Shown in pieces: positions 55,973 to 64,000 of a DNA stretch of 64,000 nucleotides. Made by a program: the position numbers and the translations under genes. How positions within the stretch are numbered: the stretch's first letter is position 1; the number at the start of each line of letters is the position of its first letter. The stretch lies in contig NZ_CP065589.1 in NCBI RefSeq assembly GCF_021278965.1, positions 4,283,001 to 4,347,000 on the forward strand, in the 5' to 3' direction. Under the pieces are notes generated by a model. The model ran no database searches. It had not been told where the DNA came from and worked only from the letters and a program-made list of their open reading frames with translations. The stretch is from Chryseobacterium capnotolerans (GTDB lineage: Bacteria > Bacteroidota > Bacteroidia > Flavobacteriales > Weeksellaceae).

Positions 55973-56704
55973 ATGACTCCATTTATCGCAGAAGTGATCG
56001 GAACGATGCTTCTAATTTTGTTAGGCAACGGTGTTGTAGCCAATGTTGTCTTGAAGGATACCAAAGGAAATAATTCCGGTTGGATTGTTATTACCACTGC
56101 CTGGGCATTAGCCGTTTTTGTAGGGGTAACTGTTGCGGGGCCTGTAAGTGGCGCTCATTTGAATCCGGCTGTTACCATTGGGTTAGCTGTTGCAGGAAAA
56201 TTTTCCTGGGATCTGGTTCCGTCTTATATTGCGGCTCAGATGATTGGAGGTATGTTGGGAGCATTCTTAGTTTGGCTTTTTCATAAGGATCATTTTGCTA
56301 TTACGGAAGACGAAGGAGCAAAACTGGCTTGTTTCAGTACAGGTCCTGCTATCCGAAAAGTTTCATCGAACCTTATCAGTGAAATTATCGGAACATTTGT
56401 ACTGGTATTTGTTATTTTCCACTTTTCAGATCCAAGCATTAATTTACAGGCGGATCCTCATGCAAAAGTTGGATTAGGTTCAGTGGGAGCCATTCCTGTA
56501 ACATTTCTTGTATGGGTGATCGGGCTTTCCTTGGGAGGAACTACTGGCTATGCCATTAACCCTGCCAGAGATCTTGCTCCAAGAATCATGCATGCCATTC
56601 TTCCGGTAAAAGGAAGCAGTGATTGGAGCTATGCGTGGATTCCAGTGATAGGTCCTGTTGTAGGTGCTGTTATTGCTGCGTTATTATTCATAACATTAAA
56701 ATAA
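55973..56704 (+). CDS. glpF: glycerol uptake facilitator (aquaglyceroporin)
   Basis: A 243-residue MIP-family channel with six transmembrane helices and both NPA loops, HLNPAVTIGLA (near 64) and AINPARDLAPR (near 190). The Asp after NPAR is typical of glycerol-conducting members. It starts 24 nt after glpK. Confidence 0.95.
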   Translation: MTPFIAEVIGTMLLILLGNGVVANVVLKDTKGNNSGWIVITTAWALAVFVGVTVAGPVSGAHLNPAVTIGLAVAGKFSWDLVPSYIAAQMIGGMLGAFLVWLFHKDHFAITEDEGAKLACFSTGPAIRKVSSNLISEIIGTFVLVFVIFHFSDPSINLQADPHAKVGLGSVGAIPVTFLVWVIGLSLGGTTGYAINPARDLAPRIMHAILPVKGSSDWSYAWIPVIGPVVGAVIAALLFITLK

Positions 56705-56712
56705 AAATACAG

Positions 56713-57522
56713 ATGATGAAAATAGTAAAAGGAATCCTTCTGCTTACATTAGGTACAGGAAGGTTATTTTCTCAGGAAAGCAGTGAAGCTAAGGAAACCA
56801 AAGAAGGAAGGCTGGATTTTACCGCAAACATTCAAAACAACCACTTGTGGAGAGGTTTGATTATTACAGATAAACCTGTTGTAATGGGAAATCTTTCTTA
56901 TGCTTTGGATGCGGAAAAGAAATGGAAAGTGGGTATCTGGGGAGCCTCTGCTCTTGCAGATGATAAAGACAACACCCATTATAAAGAGATCAATTATTAT
57001 GTTCAGTATTCTAACGGACGTTTTTATATTGGATTATGGGATCTTTATAATTCAAGAAACATCAATACTGCTGTTGCTGCGGATGACATTTTCAGTTATT
57101 CACAAAGAAGAACAGCTCATATTATTGATTTAAGAACCAATTATACTTTTGGACCTGCATTCCCAATCAATATTGAAGCAGACATCATGTTATATGGAGG
57201 AGCTAATGCCGGAGAAGTGATTCTGGAACCTGATGGAAGTTATAAAAAGAACAGATACTCTACCTATGTTCAGGCTAGTTATCCTGTTATCAGCGGACAG
57301 AAAGTTAATCTGGATGCTTTTGTTGGAGCAGGATTCTCATTGAATGGCAACACCTTTTTGTATGGGAATGGAAAAAACAACTTCGATATTGTCAATATAG
57401 GTGTAAAAGCAGGAAAAGTTCTTAAGATTACAGAACATTATAGCTTACCTGTTTCTATGATGGCTATGTGGAATCCTTCTAATAAGTATGCAAGAATTCA
57501 GTTGGCTGCGACTGTTTTTTAA
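56713..57522 (+). CDS. outer-membrane beta-barrel-like protein of the glp operon
   Basis: A 269-residue protein (268 if the second ATG at 56716 is used) with a signal peptide ending near RLFSQ. The rest is beta-rich with many aromatic positions (NNHLWRGLIITDKPVVMGNL; INYYVQYSNGRFYIGLWDLY) and it ends in LAATVF with a terminal Phe, typical of outer-membrane barrels. The frame is open upstream into glpF, but the signal peptide fixes the start. Being fourth in the glp operon, it may help glycerol or glycerophosphodiester cross the outer membrane; that is inference. Confidence 0.8.
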   Translation: MMKIVKGILLLTLGTGRLFSQESSEAKETKEGRLDFTANIQNNHLWRGLIITDKPVVMGNLSYALDAEKKWKVGIWGASALADDKDNTHYKEINYYVQYSNGRFYIGLWDLYNSRNINTAVAADDIFSYSQRRTAHIIDLRTNYTFGPAFPINIEADIMLYGGANAGEVILEPDGSYKKNRYSTYVQASYPVISGQKVNLDAFVGAGFSLNGNTFLYGNGKNNFDIVNIGVKAGKVLKITEHYSLPVSMMAMWNPSNKYARIQLAATVF

Positions 57523-57551
57523 TGTTAATAATTAACTAAATTATATATAAG

Positions 57552-57576
57552 CCACTCCTTTTGGGGTGGTTTTTTG
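57552..57576 (+). terminator. terminator of the glp operon
   Basis: CCACTCC and GGGGTGG pair (one G-U) around TTTT and run into T6. Confidence 0.75.
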
Positions 57577-57594
57577 TTTATTGGATAAGAAAAA

Positions 57595-57654
57595 ACCACC
57601 CCGTCAAAAATTTTTTAATTTTTGCCACCCCTTCTGTGGAGGAAAATGGCTATA
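57595..57654. repeat. dispersed repeat, copy A
   Basis: AACCACCCCGTCAAAAATTT, then a partly self-complementary AT stretch, then GCCACCCCTTCTGTGGAGGA. It matches copy B at 58247-58310, and both follow a similar GCCAyTCC hairpin. From memory, such CACCCCGTC...GGAGG units are frequent in flavobacterial intergenic DNA. 57655-57750 holds no gene I can support. Confidence 0.6.
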
Positions 57655-57772
57655 CGAATGAGGAGTAGAAAGTAAAGAAGGCTGGATAATTCTAATGATG
57701 AGTGCTTAGACGATTACCGGGATTTTACGGTTTAAGGATTGAGAATATATTTTTAAATTTGAAGAAAAAAAT

Positions 57773-58192
57773 ATGAAAAAGATTTTCAGTCTAGTGGTCT
57801 TATGCATCAGCATTTTCACTCTTGCACAGGTAAAGGTTCCTTTTACCGGGCACAGAAGTTTTGATATTCTGGAGGGATACAGCGGTACGGGTACTCCTCA
57901 ATATTATTTGGATGTTAAAAAGAATGGTGATGTCCTCTTTGGGTATGTTCAGGTAAACCAAGCTAACGGAAAAGAAACTACAGAAGAAATTAATGCTGGG
58001 AAATATGCCCCCAGTAAGGTAATGAAGGTACAATTCAAAAAATATGATGAAACTTTCTTTGTGAAATTTGATAAAAATAAAATCTACCTTACAGATGAAA
58101 AGGGAAATATTCAAAATCTTGAAGGCTGCTGTTCTGCCAGAGAGAGTATAGATAAAGAGACCTGTTCTTGTGAAAGTGAGTTCTATGAATAA
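57773..58192 (+). CDS. small secreted protein of unknown function
   Basis: A 139-residue protein with a signal peptide (MKKIFSLVVLCISIFTLAQ). The beta-rich body (GTPQYYLDVKKNGDVLFGYV) ends with a Cys-rich C-terminus (CCSARESIDKETCSCESEFY) containing four Cys. I do not recognise the family. A TAAATTTG -7 box is at 57754-57761, so the gene is probably transcribed alone. Confidence 0.75.
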   Translation: MKKIFSLVVLCISIFTLAQVKVPFTGHRSFDILEGYSGTGTPQYYLDVKKNGDVLFGYVQVNQANGKETTEEINAGKYAPSKVMKVQFKKYDETFFVKFDKNKIYLTDEKGNIQNLEGCCSARESIDKETCSCESEFYE

Positions 58193-58207
58193 CAAGATAT
58201 AAACACA

Positions 58208-58232
58208 GCCATTCCTTTGGGAGTGGCTTTTG
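58208..58232 (+). terminator. terminator of the small secreted protein gene
   Basis: GCCATTCC and GGAGTGGC pair (one G-U) around a short loop, followed by CTTTTGTTTG. It resembles the glp operon terminator. Confidence 0.65.
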
Positions 58233-58246
58233 TTTGTGGGTAGAAA

Positions 58247-58310
58247 ACCACTCCGTCAAAAAATTTAAAGAATTTTTGTCACCTCCTCCACTGAAGGAGA
58301 ATGGTTATAC
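58247..58310. repeat. dispersed repeat, copy B
   Basis: AACCACTCCGTCAAAAAATT ... GTCACCTCCTCCACTGAAGG, the counterpart of copy A at 57595-57654. No real gene is supported in the remaining stretch up to 58444; a TACTTTTG -7-like box is at 58411-58418. Confidence 0.6.
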
Positions 58311-58444
58311 TAATTATAAGAATTGGATGAAAGAGACATTTGAGATTATGGAATTTGTCAGGAATAAAAAATCCCGGGATTTCGCGATGAAGGGTTTGTG
58401 TAAATATCTTTACTTTTGATGAATCAATTATACAACACCAAAGT

Positions 58445-59416
58445 ATGAAAATACTGAATATATTATGGGTTTTCCTTTTCATGGTCTCATGCAGTAAGAA
58501 AGAAAACCACCCTTACACCTTTTATTATTGGAAAACGCATCTAAAACTGGATCAGGAAGAGAAGAAAACTTTAGATCAGGCAACTGTTCCTTACTTATAT
58601 ACAAGATTTTTTGATGTTGATAAAGCCGGAGGAAAATTTCAGCCTGTTGCTGCTATTACAAAAGACCAGAGTTTTCAGACCGATAAGCAAATTGTCCCTA
58701 CGGTTTTTATCACGAATTCAACTTTACTTGGCATTACTCAGGAAGAAATCAAGTTCCTTGCGCAGAGTATCCATCATTTGGTTCAGAAAAAAGCAGAGGA
58801 ATATCATTTAAAAATCAACAATGAAATTCAAATTGACTGTGACTGGACTTCTGGCACACGGGATGATTATTTTAAATTTTTAAAAGAACTCAAAAGAATT
58901 TCCGGAAAGGATGTTACCTGTACTTTACGGCTTCATCAGGTCAAAGATAAAAAGCAAACAGGTACTCCACCTGTAAATAAGGTATATCTGATGTGCTACT
59001 CCACCTCTTCTCCATTGGAAAAGTCAGACAAAAATTCTATCCTGGATGTGAATATTCTGAAAAGTTATCTTTCGAAGCTGGAAGACTATCCTATTCAGAA
59101 AATAGAAGTTGCCCTGCCTATCTATTCATGGGGAATTATAACGAATCATCTCGGCAAGCATAAACTCATCAATGCTTTATCTAAAAAAGACCTAGAAAAT
59201 CCCAACTTTAAAAAGATCTCCGATCATGAAGCTGAAGTCCTGAAAGACGGGTTCTACTTTGGCAGCTATCTCAATAAAGGCTTCAAAATAAAAGTGGAAG
59301 AAATCTCGGAAGAACAATTAACTGATGTGGTTATTTTCCTTCAGAAAAAAATACCGCATTTTAATATCATTTATTATCAATTAGATAGTAAATTTGTGTT
59401 AGATCGAAAATTTTAA
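58445..59416 (+). CDS. lipoprotein with TIM-barrel-like, possibly glycosidase-related, domain
   Basis: A 323-residue protein with a lipoprotein signal (LWVFLFMVSC; Cys is residue 16). Features such as YFYYWKT-like YTFYYWKTHL, IDCDWTSGTRDDYFKFLKEL, VTCTLRLHQ, VYLMCYS and EVALPIYSWG follow the strand order of TIM-barrel glycosidase-like proteins (DUF3142 style). No certain catalytic pair can be named. It is followed by a large secreted protein gene 114 nt downstream, possibly cotranscribed. Confidence 0.65.
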   Translation: MKILNILWVFLFMVSCSKKENHPYTFYYWKTHLKLDQEEKKTLDQATVPYLYTRFFDVDKAGGKFQPVAAITKDQSFQTDKQIVPTVFITNSTLLGITQEEIKFLAQSIHHLVQKKAEEYHLKINNEIQIDCDWTSGTRDDYFKFLKELKRISGKDVTCTLRLHQVKDKKQTGTPPVNKVYLMCYSTSSPLEKSDKNSILDVNILKSYLSKLEDYPIQKIEVALPIYSWGIITNHLGKHKLINALSKKDLENPNFKKISDHEAEVLKDGFYFGSYLNKGFKIKVEEISEEQLTDVVIFLQKKIPHFNIIYYQLDSKFVLDRKF

Positions 59417-59530
59417 ATCTATCATAGATTAAGACAGAGAATAGTAATTCTACATCTTATGCTATTTTCTGCCCGCACCATTAATTACAAAAAACAACTC
59501 TATAAAAACTAAAAAAACACTACAAACCCT

Positions 59531-62269
59531 ATGAAAAAGTATATTCTTTCACTTGCGGTTGTATCTCTTTTCTATACGAATTCCAACGCTTGTGCGTGGT
59601 CGGATCCGGATTATGAATACTTCAATCTTTTTACACAGAGCATCATTAAGGACAAGTCTTACCTTCCTTTCCTCCACACTTATTCTTCAAGATTCTACGG
59701 TGAATACAATCCCTCATTGATTCCTGATGATAATATTGAAACATGGAAGAAATATTTTAACAATCAGCTTAATTATGCCGAGACCCAGAGTCTAGTATAT
59801 AAATTAAGTATGAATGATTTGAATGCTCTTAAAAACGGAACTCCTACCCACCCTCTTTTACAAAAGCTAGGAACAGGATTTTACCAGAAATATAAAGAGG
59901 GAATTGATTATTTAATTGAAGCTAAATATCTGGAACCTTATATGAGCATCAATTACGTTGAAAGTGAAAATTCTTTCTATTATAACAGAGATGAGAACAG
60001 AAAAAATGCCACCTCTCTTGATTATAATAAAACAATTGCAGCCTTAACATCTTTGTATCATGCCTCCAGAAATCCTGAGATCAAACAACGTTATGGATAC
60101 CAATTGGTTCGTTTGAACCACTATACCAGAAACTATGACTCTGCACTTCAGGCTTTCAAAAGCTATATTGAACCTATCAAATTAAAGGGTACTGTATATT
60201 ATATGGCTTTAGACCAATTGGCAGGTGCTCAACGAGGATTGGAAATGAATAGTGATGCCAACTGGAATTTTTTCCAGGTATTCATGAACAGTAAAGATCG
60301 TAAAGAATCTTCTTTTGTTTCTATGAAACTTTCGGATACAGCTTCTTTCAGTAATATTATGAAAAGAGCCAACACGAATGAAGAAAAGAACATGGCCTAT
60401 TTCCTTTTAGGATATGAAGATTTCAACAACCCTATTCCCATTATGGAAAAGATGTTTGACATCAATCCGGATTCTGAAATCTTAAAAGTAATGGCAGTAA
60501 GAAGTATCAATGAACTGGAAAGAAGCTACCTTCCGATCTATTATTATACTTCTGATGCTTACGGGAGAGTATCTGTCTACAGGGGAAATACTGAAACCCA
60601 TAATTCAAAAGATGCTGCCTCTGATAAGAAAACAACGGAAGTAAAAGAAGTGAAAGAAGAAAAAGTATCTTTCTGGCAGAAAATTGTAAGGTTCTTCAAA
60701 AATCTTTTCGGAGGTTCAAAATCTGAAGCATCCGGTAATGGAAATAAAGCTGATCAGAGTGATGATGAATTGCTGAACAATCCGAACAGAATTCCTTTTT
60801 ACACCACCGGATATAGCGGGTACGATGATAATACCAAAAATTATCTTGATGACCTTGAAAAATTTACTTCGAAGGCAAAAGAGAAATCCAAAGACGAATA
60901 CTGGCAGATTGCAGATGCGTATCTTAAGTTTTTAAAGAAAGATTATAAGGAAAGTACTGAAATTCTGAATGACATCAAGACAACCAATCCGGAATATCTG
61001 GAGGAAATTAAAAGGATGAAAGTTCTTAATGACATTGTTTCCCAACCAAAAGTGGATGCCGCTTTTGAAGATCATCTCATGAAGGATTATGCTGAATATT
61101 TTGTAGAGAAAGAAGTAAAAAAAGATACTGCCAATGTCAATAATGATTACGATTATTATGGCAGTGCACCTTCCACTGCAGATTTCTTAAAAGATGTAAT
61201 GGCCAACCGTTATTTCCTTCAGGGAGAAGACGGAAAATCATTCCTGATGAACAATACCCTTTCTGACCTTCAGTATAATCCAAACTCAAGTCTTGTAAAA
61301 AGTGTTGAGGAGTTCTACAGAAAACCTAACAAAACTCAATTTGAACAACAAATTATTGCAAAGAATATGGATAGTGTTGGAAATATTGAGGCTTTCTTCA
61401 ATACCATTTATGGTGACAGAGCAATGAGACTTGCTGATTTTGAAAAGGCTAAATCATATTATGAAAAAGTAAAGAAGTTCGGTGGAATTCCAAGAGAAAA
61501 TTATGACTGGAGTGAAAAAAGCGGCCAAACTATTACTTCAAAGCAATATGCATCTTCTGAATACAATGGCTTTAATAATATTTCAAGTCTTGTTTTTGGG
61601 CATAATGTGTGGGAAAGCTACCAAAGTCCTGATACTGAATCTATGAAGTCTGAAGGCTACACTGAGTTCCCTTTCATTAAAGACAATATGAATAAACTGG
61701 ATTTAACTGATGCTCTGATCCAGCTTAAGAAAATCGGAAATGGTAAGGATGAAAAGGCGGCAAGAGCTAACCAACTTATCGGAAACCTGCTATACAATAC
61801 TTCCATTTTAGGATATTACAGACACCTTTTCGTTATGGATATTGATAACAGCAATGGCGGAAAATATTACTTCTGGAATAATGACAAAGGAAATCCTTAC
61901 AAGTATTATTATAAAAACTTCCTAGATACGTCTTATATTGAACCTGATAATTTCGATTTAGTGATCAACTATTATCAAAAAGCCCTTACGCTTTCCAATA
62001 ATAAAGAAGAAAAGGCTCGAATTCTGTTCCAGATGGCAAGTGCCGAGCAAGGTAAATATTACCAGTATGAAGCTAAAGCTCCAAAAGATTTTGATTATTC
62101 TGATCCGAAATGGTCTGAAAAAGAAGATGCCCGTCAAAAGGAAATGGACAACCTGAAGAATCAAAAATACAGAACCTATTTTGCTCAGCTAAAGGCACAG
62201 TATTCAGATGCTGAAACTACAAAAAGCCTGATGGGAAGCTGTAGTTATTTCAGCTATTTCATGAGATAA
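59531..62269 (+). CDS. large secreted helical-repeat protein of unknown function
   Basis: A 912-residue protein with a signal peptide cut near SNA (residue 20) just before CAWSDPDYEY. Long helical stretches with TPR-like spacing are seen at about 170-290 and 600-860 (YESAL-like YDSALQAFKSYIEPIK; DFEKAKSYYEKVKKFGG; YYQKALTLSNNKEEKARILF). A charged linker with an amphipathic FWQKIVRFFKNLFG segment is near 378-395. The mature N-terminal Cys could make it a lipoprotein. Function unknown; it may belong with the preceding TIM-barrel-like lipoprotein. Confidence 0.75.
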   Translation: MKKYILSLAVVSLFYTNSNACAWSDPDYEYFNLFTQSIIKDKSYLPFLHTYSSRFYGEYNPSLIPDDNIETWKKYFNNQLNYAETQSLVYKLSMNDLNALKNGTPTHPLLQKLGTGFYQKYKEGIDYLIEAKYLEPYMSINYVESENSFYYNRDENRKNATSLDYNKTIAALTSLYHASRNPEIKQRYGYQLVRLNHYTRNYDSALQAFKSYIEPIKLKGTVYYMALDQLAGAQRGLEMNSDANWNFFQVFMNSKDRKESSFVSMKLSDTASFSNIMKRANTNEEKNMAYFLLGYEDFNNPIPIMEKMFDINPDSEILKVMAVRSINELERSYLPIYYYTSDAYGRVSVYRGNTETHNSKDAASDKKTTEVKEVKEEKVSFWQKIVRFFKNLFGGSKSEASGNGNKADQSDDELLNNPNRIPFYTTGYSGYDDNTKNYLDDLEKFTSKAKEKSKDEYWQIADAYLKFLKKDYKESTEILNDIKTTNPEYLEEIKRMKVLNDIVSQPKVDAAFEDHLMKDYAEYFVEKEVKKDTANVNNDYDYYGSAPSTADFLKDVMANRYFLQGEDGKSFLMNNTLSDLQYNPNSSLVKSVEEFYRKPNKTQFEQQIIAKNMDSVGNIEAFFNTIYGDRAMRLADFEKAKSYYEKVKKFGGIPRENYDWSEKSGQTITSKQYASSEYNGFNNISSLVFGHNVWESYQSPDTESMKSEGYTEFPFIKDNMNKLDLTDALIQLKKIGNGKDEKAARANQLIGNLLYNTSILGYYRHLFVMDIDNSNGGKYYFWNNDKGNPYKYYYKNFLDTSYIEPDNFDLVINYYQKALTLSNNKEEKARILFQMASAEQGKYYQYEAKAPKDFDYSDPKWSEKEDARQKEMDNLKNQKYRTYFAQLKAQYSDAETTKSLMGSCSYFSYFMR

Positions 62270-62295
62270 AATAAATAAAATTATCAACTTCAAAT

Positions 62296-62327
62296 AAAAA
62301 AAGGAATCATTGTGATTCCTTTTTTTG
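62296..62327. terminator. bidirectional terminator
   Basis: GGAATCA and TGATTCC pair around a 3-nt loop, flanked by A7 and T8, between the 912-residue gene and the convergent iron-permease-like gene, whose stop lies in it. Confidence 0.85.
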
Positions 62328-62810
62328 TTGTTCCTGTTTTTGAAGCCATTCTTCATGTTTCCTTTTAAAGAATTCATGCTTATAATTTTGGTTGATCTGT
62401 GCAACATCTATGGAATGGGAAGTATGAATATCTATATCTTTTTTAGCAAATTGGGCCAGATTTTCATAATAATGATGAAGCTGATCTAATTCTGCTTCAG
62501 TAAGGTCTTCAATATCTACAATCCTGTTGCTTGCCTTTTCATGGGCTGCAATGAGTTCGTTAAGTTTAATCTGTATAGCTTTTGAATCTTTATTCTGAGC
62601 TTTCTGAATGAGAAAAACCATGAGAAAGGTAATAATGGTAGTTCCCGTATTGATAACCAACTGCCAGGTTTCTGAATAATTAAAAAAAGGTCCCGTAACC
62701 GCCCAGGCCAAAACCACAAATGTTGCTCCAATAAAAGCATACTGGCTACCTGTAAATTTAACAGCCCAGTTCGAAAATTTTTCAAAAAGATTATTATTCT
62801 TGTGATCCAT
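62307..62810 (-). CDS. low-affinity iron permease family protein
   Basis: A 167-residue protein with two transmembrane helices (about 27-46 and 55-73: GATFVVLAWAVTGPFF, INTGTTIITFLMVFLIQKAQ). The motif NTGTTIITFLMVFLIQ is the hallmark of the FET4-like family PF04120, followed by the conserved KLNELIAA stretch and a long charged C-terminal helix. Bacterial members are short and their transport role is not proven. It stands alone. Confidence 0.88.
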   Translation of the reverse strand: MDHKNNNLFEKFSNWAVKFTGSQYAFIGATFVVLAWAVTGPFFNYSETWQLVINTGTTIITFLMVFLIQKAQNKDSKAIQIKLNELIAAHEKASNRIVDIEDLTEAELDQLHHYYENLAQFAKKDIDIHTSHSIDVAQINQNYKHEFFKRKHEEWLQKQEQQKKESQ

Positions 62811-62898
62811 AGGTCAGATTATTTTATATTAAATGTATAAAATTAACCTGAACGTGTGAAAGAAATATTGAAATAAAGATAGAAGAGTATATAACAAA

Positions 62899-62931
62899 AA
62901 ACATTAAGATGATTGATTCATCTTAATGTTT
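62899..62931 (-). terminator. strong terminator 3' of the barrel-like remnant
   Basis: AAACATTAAGATGA and its complement form a perfect 14-bp stem with a 5-nt loop, followed on the minus strand by a T6 run. Confidence 0.8.
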
Positions 62932-62956
62932 ACAAAATTAATTTGATATGAATAAA

Positions 62957-63100
62957 TTAAAAGTTAATACAAATTTGAGAAAGGAATCTGTAGTAATTCC
63001 TCCTTTCTAAACCAGTATTAATATCGTTATTTCTTACTTTGAATCCGAATGAATACTCTCCTTGAGCAGCTGCTTTTCTCTGCAAATCTAAAATCACTTC
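62957..63100 (-). pseudogene. possible 3' remnant of a barrel-type gene
   Basis: A minus-strand frame open from the stop at 63101-63103 to TAA at 62957 encodes LQRKAAAQGEYSFGFKVRNN and on to RNYYRFLSQICINF. The end has alternating aromatic residues and a terminal Phe like the last strands of an outer-membrane barrel, and a strong terminator follows. No ATG is present (a GTG is at 63097), so this looks like the tail of a gene whose 5' part was lost. It lies 66 nt downstream of the receptor gene. Confidence 0.4.
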
Positions 63101-63168
63101 TCATATTCTTTAGTAAGAACATTTTTTATTGTATTTCATCAACATTTTTTTCAACTTTTCCATTGGGT

Positions 63169-64000
63169 TTAAAAGAAATAGTTTGCTCCGAACTGATATC
63201 TGATTCCATCGATTCTGAAACCAAAATTGGCAGCAGGATCACTGGTATCATTACGGATATCTTTATCTAATAGATTGTACACACCAAATGTGAAACGAAC
63301 ATGTTTATTCAGTCTGTATACAGTTCCTAAATCTAATAGGAAATAAGATGGGATTGGGTATTCCTGTGCTTTCCCTCTGCTTACTCCCGGCTGGCTCTCA
63401 CTTCTGTAGTTTCCTCTTGACCAGAATTCAAAGCTGTCATTGGCTTTCCATGATAGGTTTACATTGGCCATATGCTTAGGGATTCTAGCGTAGGGTTTAT
63501 TGTAAAGTGCAGGAATTTCATCAGATTTAATCTTTGTATCTGTATAAGTATAGTTTGCTTTTAATACAATATCCTTCGATACGTTTACCCCAAGATTAGC
63601 TTCAAGCCCCATGCTGTTTGCCTTACCAAGATTTTCTCTTGTAGAGATAAAATCATAAATATGATTATATAAAGCTTCAAACTGTTTGCATTCTTCGGTA
63701 TTGTTACATTTTCTAACTTCAACCAGTTTGTTTTTAAAGTCTGTGTTAAAACCTGTTACACTTAGGTTAATCACTTTCTTATTATCTTCAAACATTACGG
63801 TTAATTCCTGGTTAAAGCTTTTCTCCGGTTTAAGATCTTTATTTCCAATGATTACTCCATCCTGAGTTCCACCACCGGTTACCTGTCCCCATCCTGGATT
63901 TACAGCTCTTAGGCCTGGAGCTTTATATCCCCATGATGCACCTCCTTTAAAAGTAAAGTTGTTGGTAGCGCTCCATACTAAATATCCTCTTGGAGTAAAG
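63169..64000 (-). CDS. TonB-dependent outer-membrane receptor (5' end outside window)
   Basis: The frame is open to the right edge, giving the last 277 residues of a TonB-dependent receptor. GGASWGYKAPGLRAVNPGW is the strand motif of siderophore/colicin-type receptors (the ATP... YKAPxLR barrel motif), NQELTV and ANYTYTDTK are further strands, and the protein ends in GANYFF with the terminal Phe needed for barrel insertion. A short loop contains two Cys (CNNTEECKQF). The N-terminal plug is outside the window, so the ligand cannot be named; iron-siderophore uptake is likely. Confidence 0.9.
   Translation of the reverse strand, partial: FTPRGYLVWSATNNFTFKGGASWGYKAPGLRAVNPGWGQVTGGGTQDGVIIGNKDLKPEKSFNQELTVMFEDNKKVINLSVTGFNTDFKNKLVEVRKCNNTEECKQFEALYNHIYDFISTRENLGKANSMGLEANLGVNVSKDIVLKANYTYTDTKIKSDEIPALYNKPYARIPKHMANVNLSWKANDSFEFWSRGNYRSESQPGVSRGKAQEYPIPSYFLLDLGTVYRLNKHVRFTFGVYNLLDKDIRNDTSDPAANFGFRIDGIRYQFGANYFF

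Noticed and set aside
57655..57750. Possible second copy of a longer repeat shared with 58340-58400 (CCGGGATTT...AAGG)
   Set aside because: The similarity is short and broken; chance cannot be excluded.
58234..58419. 61-codon plus-strand frame
   Set aside because: It starts in a terminator and runs through dispersed repeat copy B; no matching frame exists in copy A.

Overview
The window looks like a chromosomal segment of a flavobacterium, most probably Chryseobacterium or a close relative (Weeksellaceae). The DNA is AT-rich. Its promoters fit the Bacteroidetes consensus (TTG, 17-23 bp, TAnnTTTG). It carries several beta-barrel receptor paralogues of the Bacteroidetes type, a CtlX-type hydrolase, double-glycine-leader Cys-rich peptides, and C-minus (zinc-free) ribosomal proteins S14, S4 and L36.

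Layout. 1-4.6 kb: ABC-F ATPase (5' cut), M48 protease, recJ, nadD and a DUF3817 membrane protein. 4.8-10.3 kb: two tandem outer-membrane beta-barrel paralogues and a lipoprotein esterase. 10.4-18.5 kb (minus): a broken GH43-type gene, then a tight polyamine-related operon read leftward: AdoMet decarboxylase, zinc-ribbon/DUF4178, small membrane protein, DUF350, membrane-anchored spermidine-synthase-like protein, FAD amine-oxidase-like protein, His-rich membrane protein. Just upstream are two guanidino-modifying enzymes (CtlX and a second amidinotransferase-fold protein) separated by a four-helix-bundle gene. 21.1-25.4 kb: three small Cys-rich double-glycine peptides facing another barrel receptor and an AraC regulator. 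25.4-27.1 kb: palindromic repeats, one split by a 1.33-kb IS4-type element, and a flavobacterial repeat/ncRNA-like block. 27.2-29.8 kb: gltA and eno. 30-35.8 kb: a three-gene operon ending in a two-TM protein with a YEATS-like C-terminal domain, and a four-gene two-component operon; both have a similar inverted repeat upstream. 36.7-50.5 kb: the S10/spc/alpha ribosomal cluster with secY, infA and rpoA. 50.8-57.5 kb: TPR protein, glpR, and the glpD-glpK-glpF operon with a probable GlpR operator. 57.7-64 kb: secreted proteins of unknown function, an iron-permease-like protein and the 3' part of a TonB-dependent receptor.

Eight genes are broken by single-base changes, nearly all in A/T homopolymer runs. 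They include rpmJ (L36), which should be intact, and three consecutive members plus the start of the fourth in the two-component operon. The simplest reading is uncorrected homopolymer error in the assembly; in the IS a slippery GGGAAAA leaves programmed frameshifting possible. Broken genes are given at their full repaired span.

The strongest candidates for little-described biology are the polyamine/DUF4178/DUF350 operon, the tandem Cys-rich peptides with conserved palindromic upstream regions, and the YEATS-like operon apparently wired to its neighbouring two-component system.
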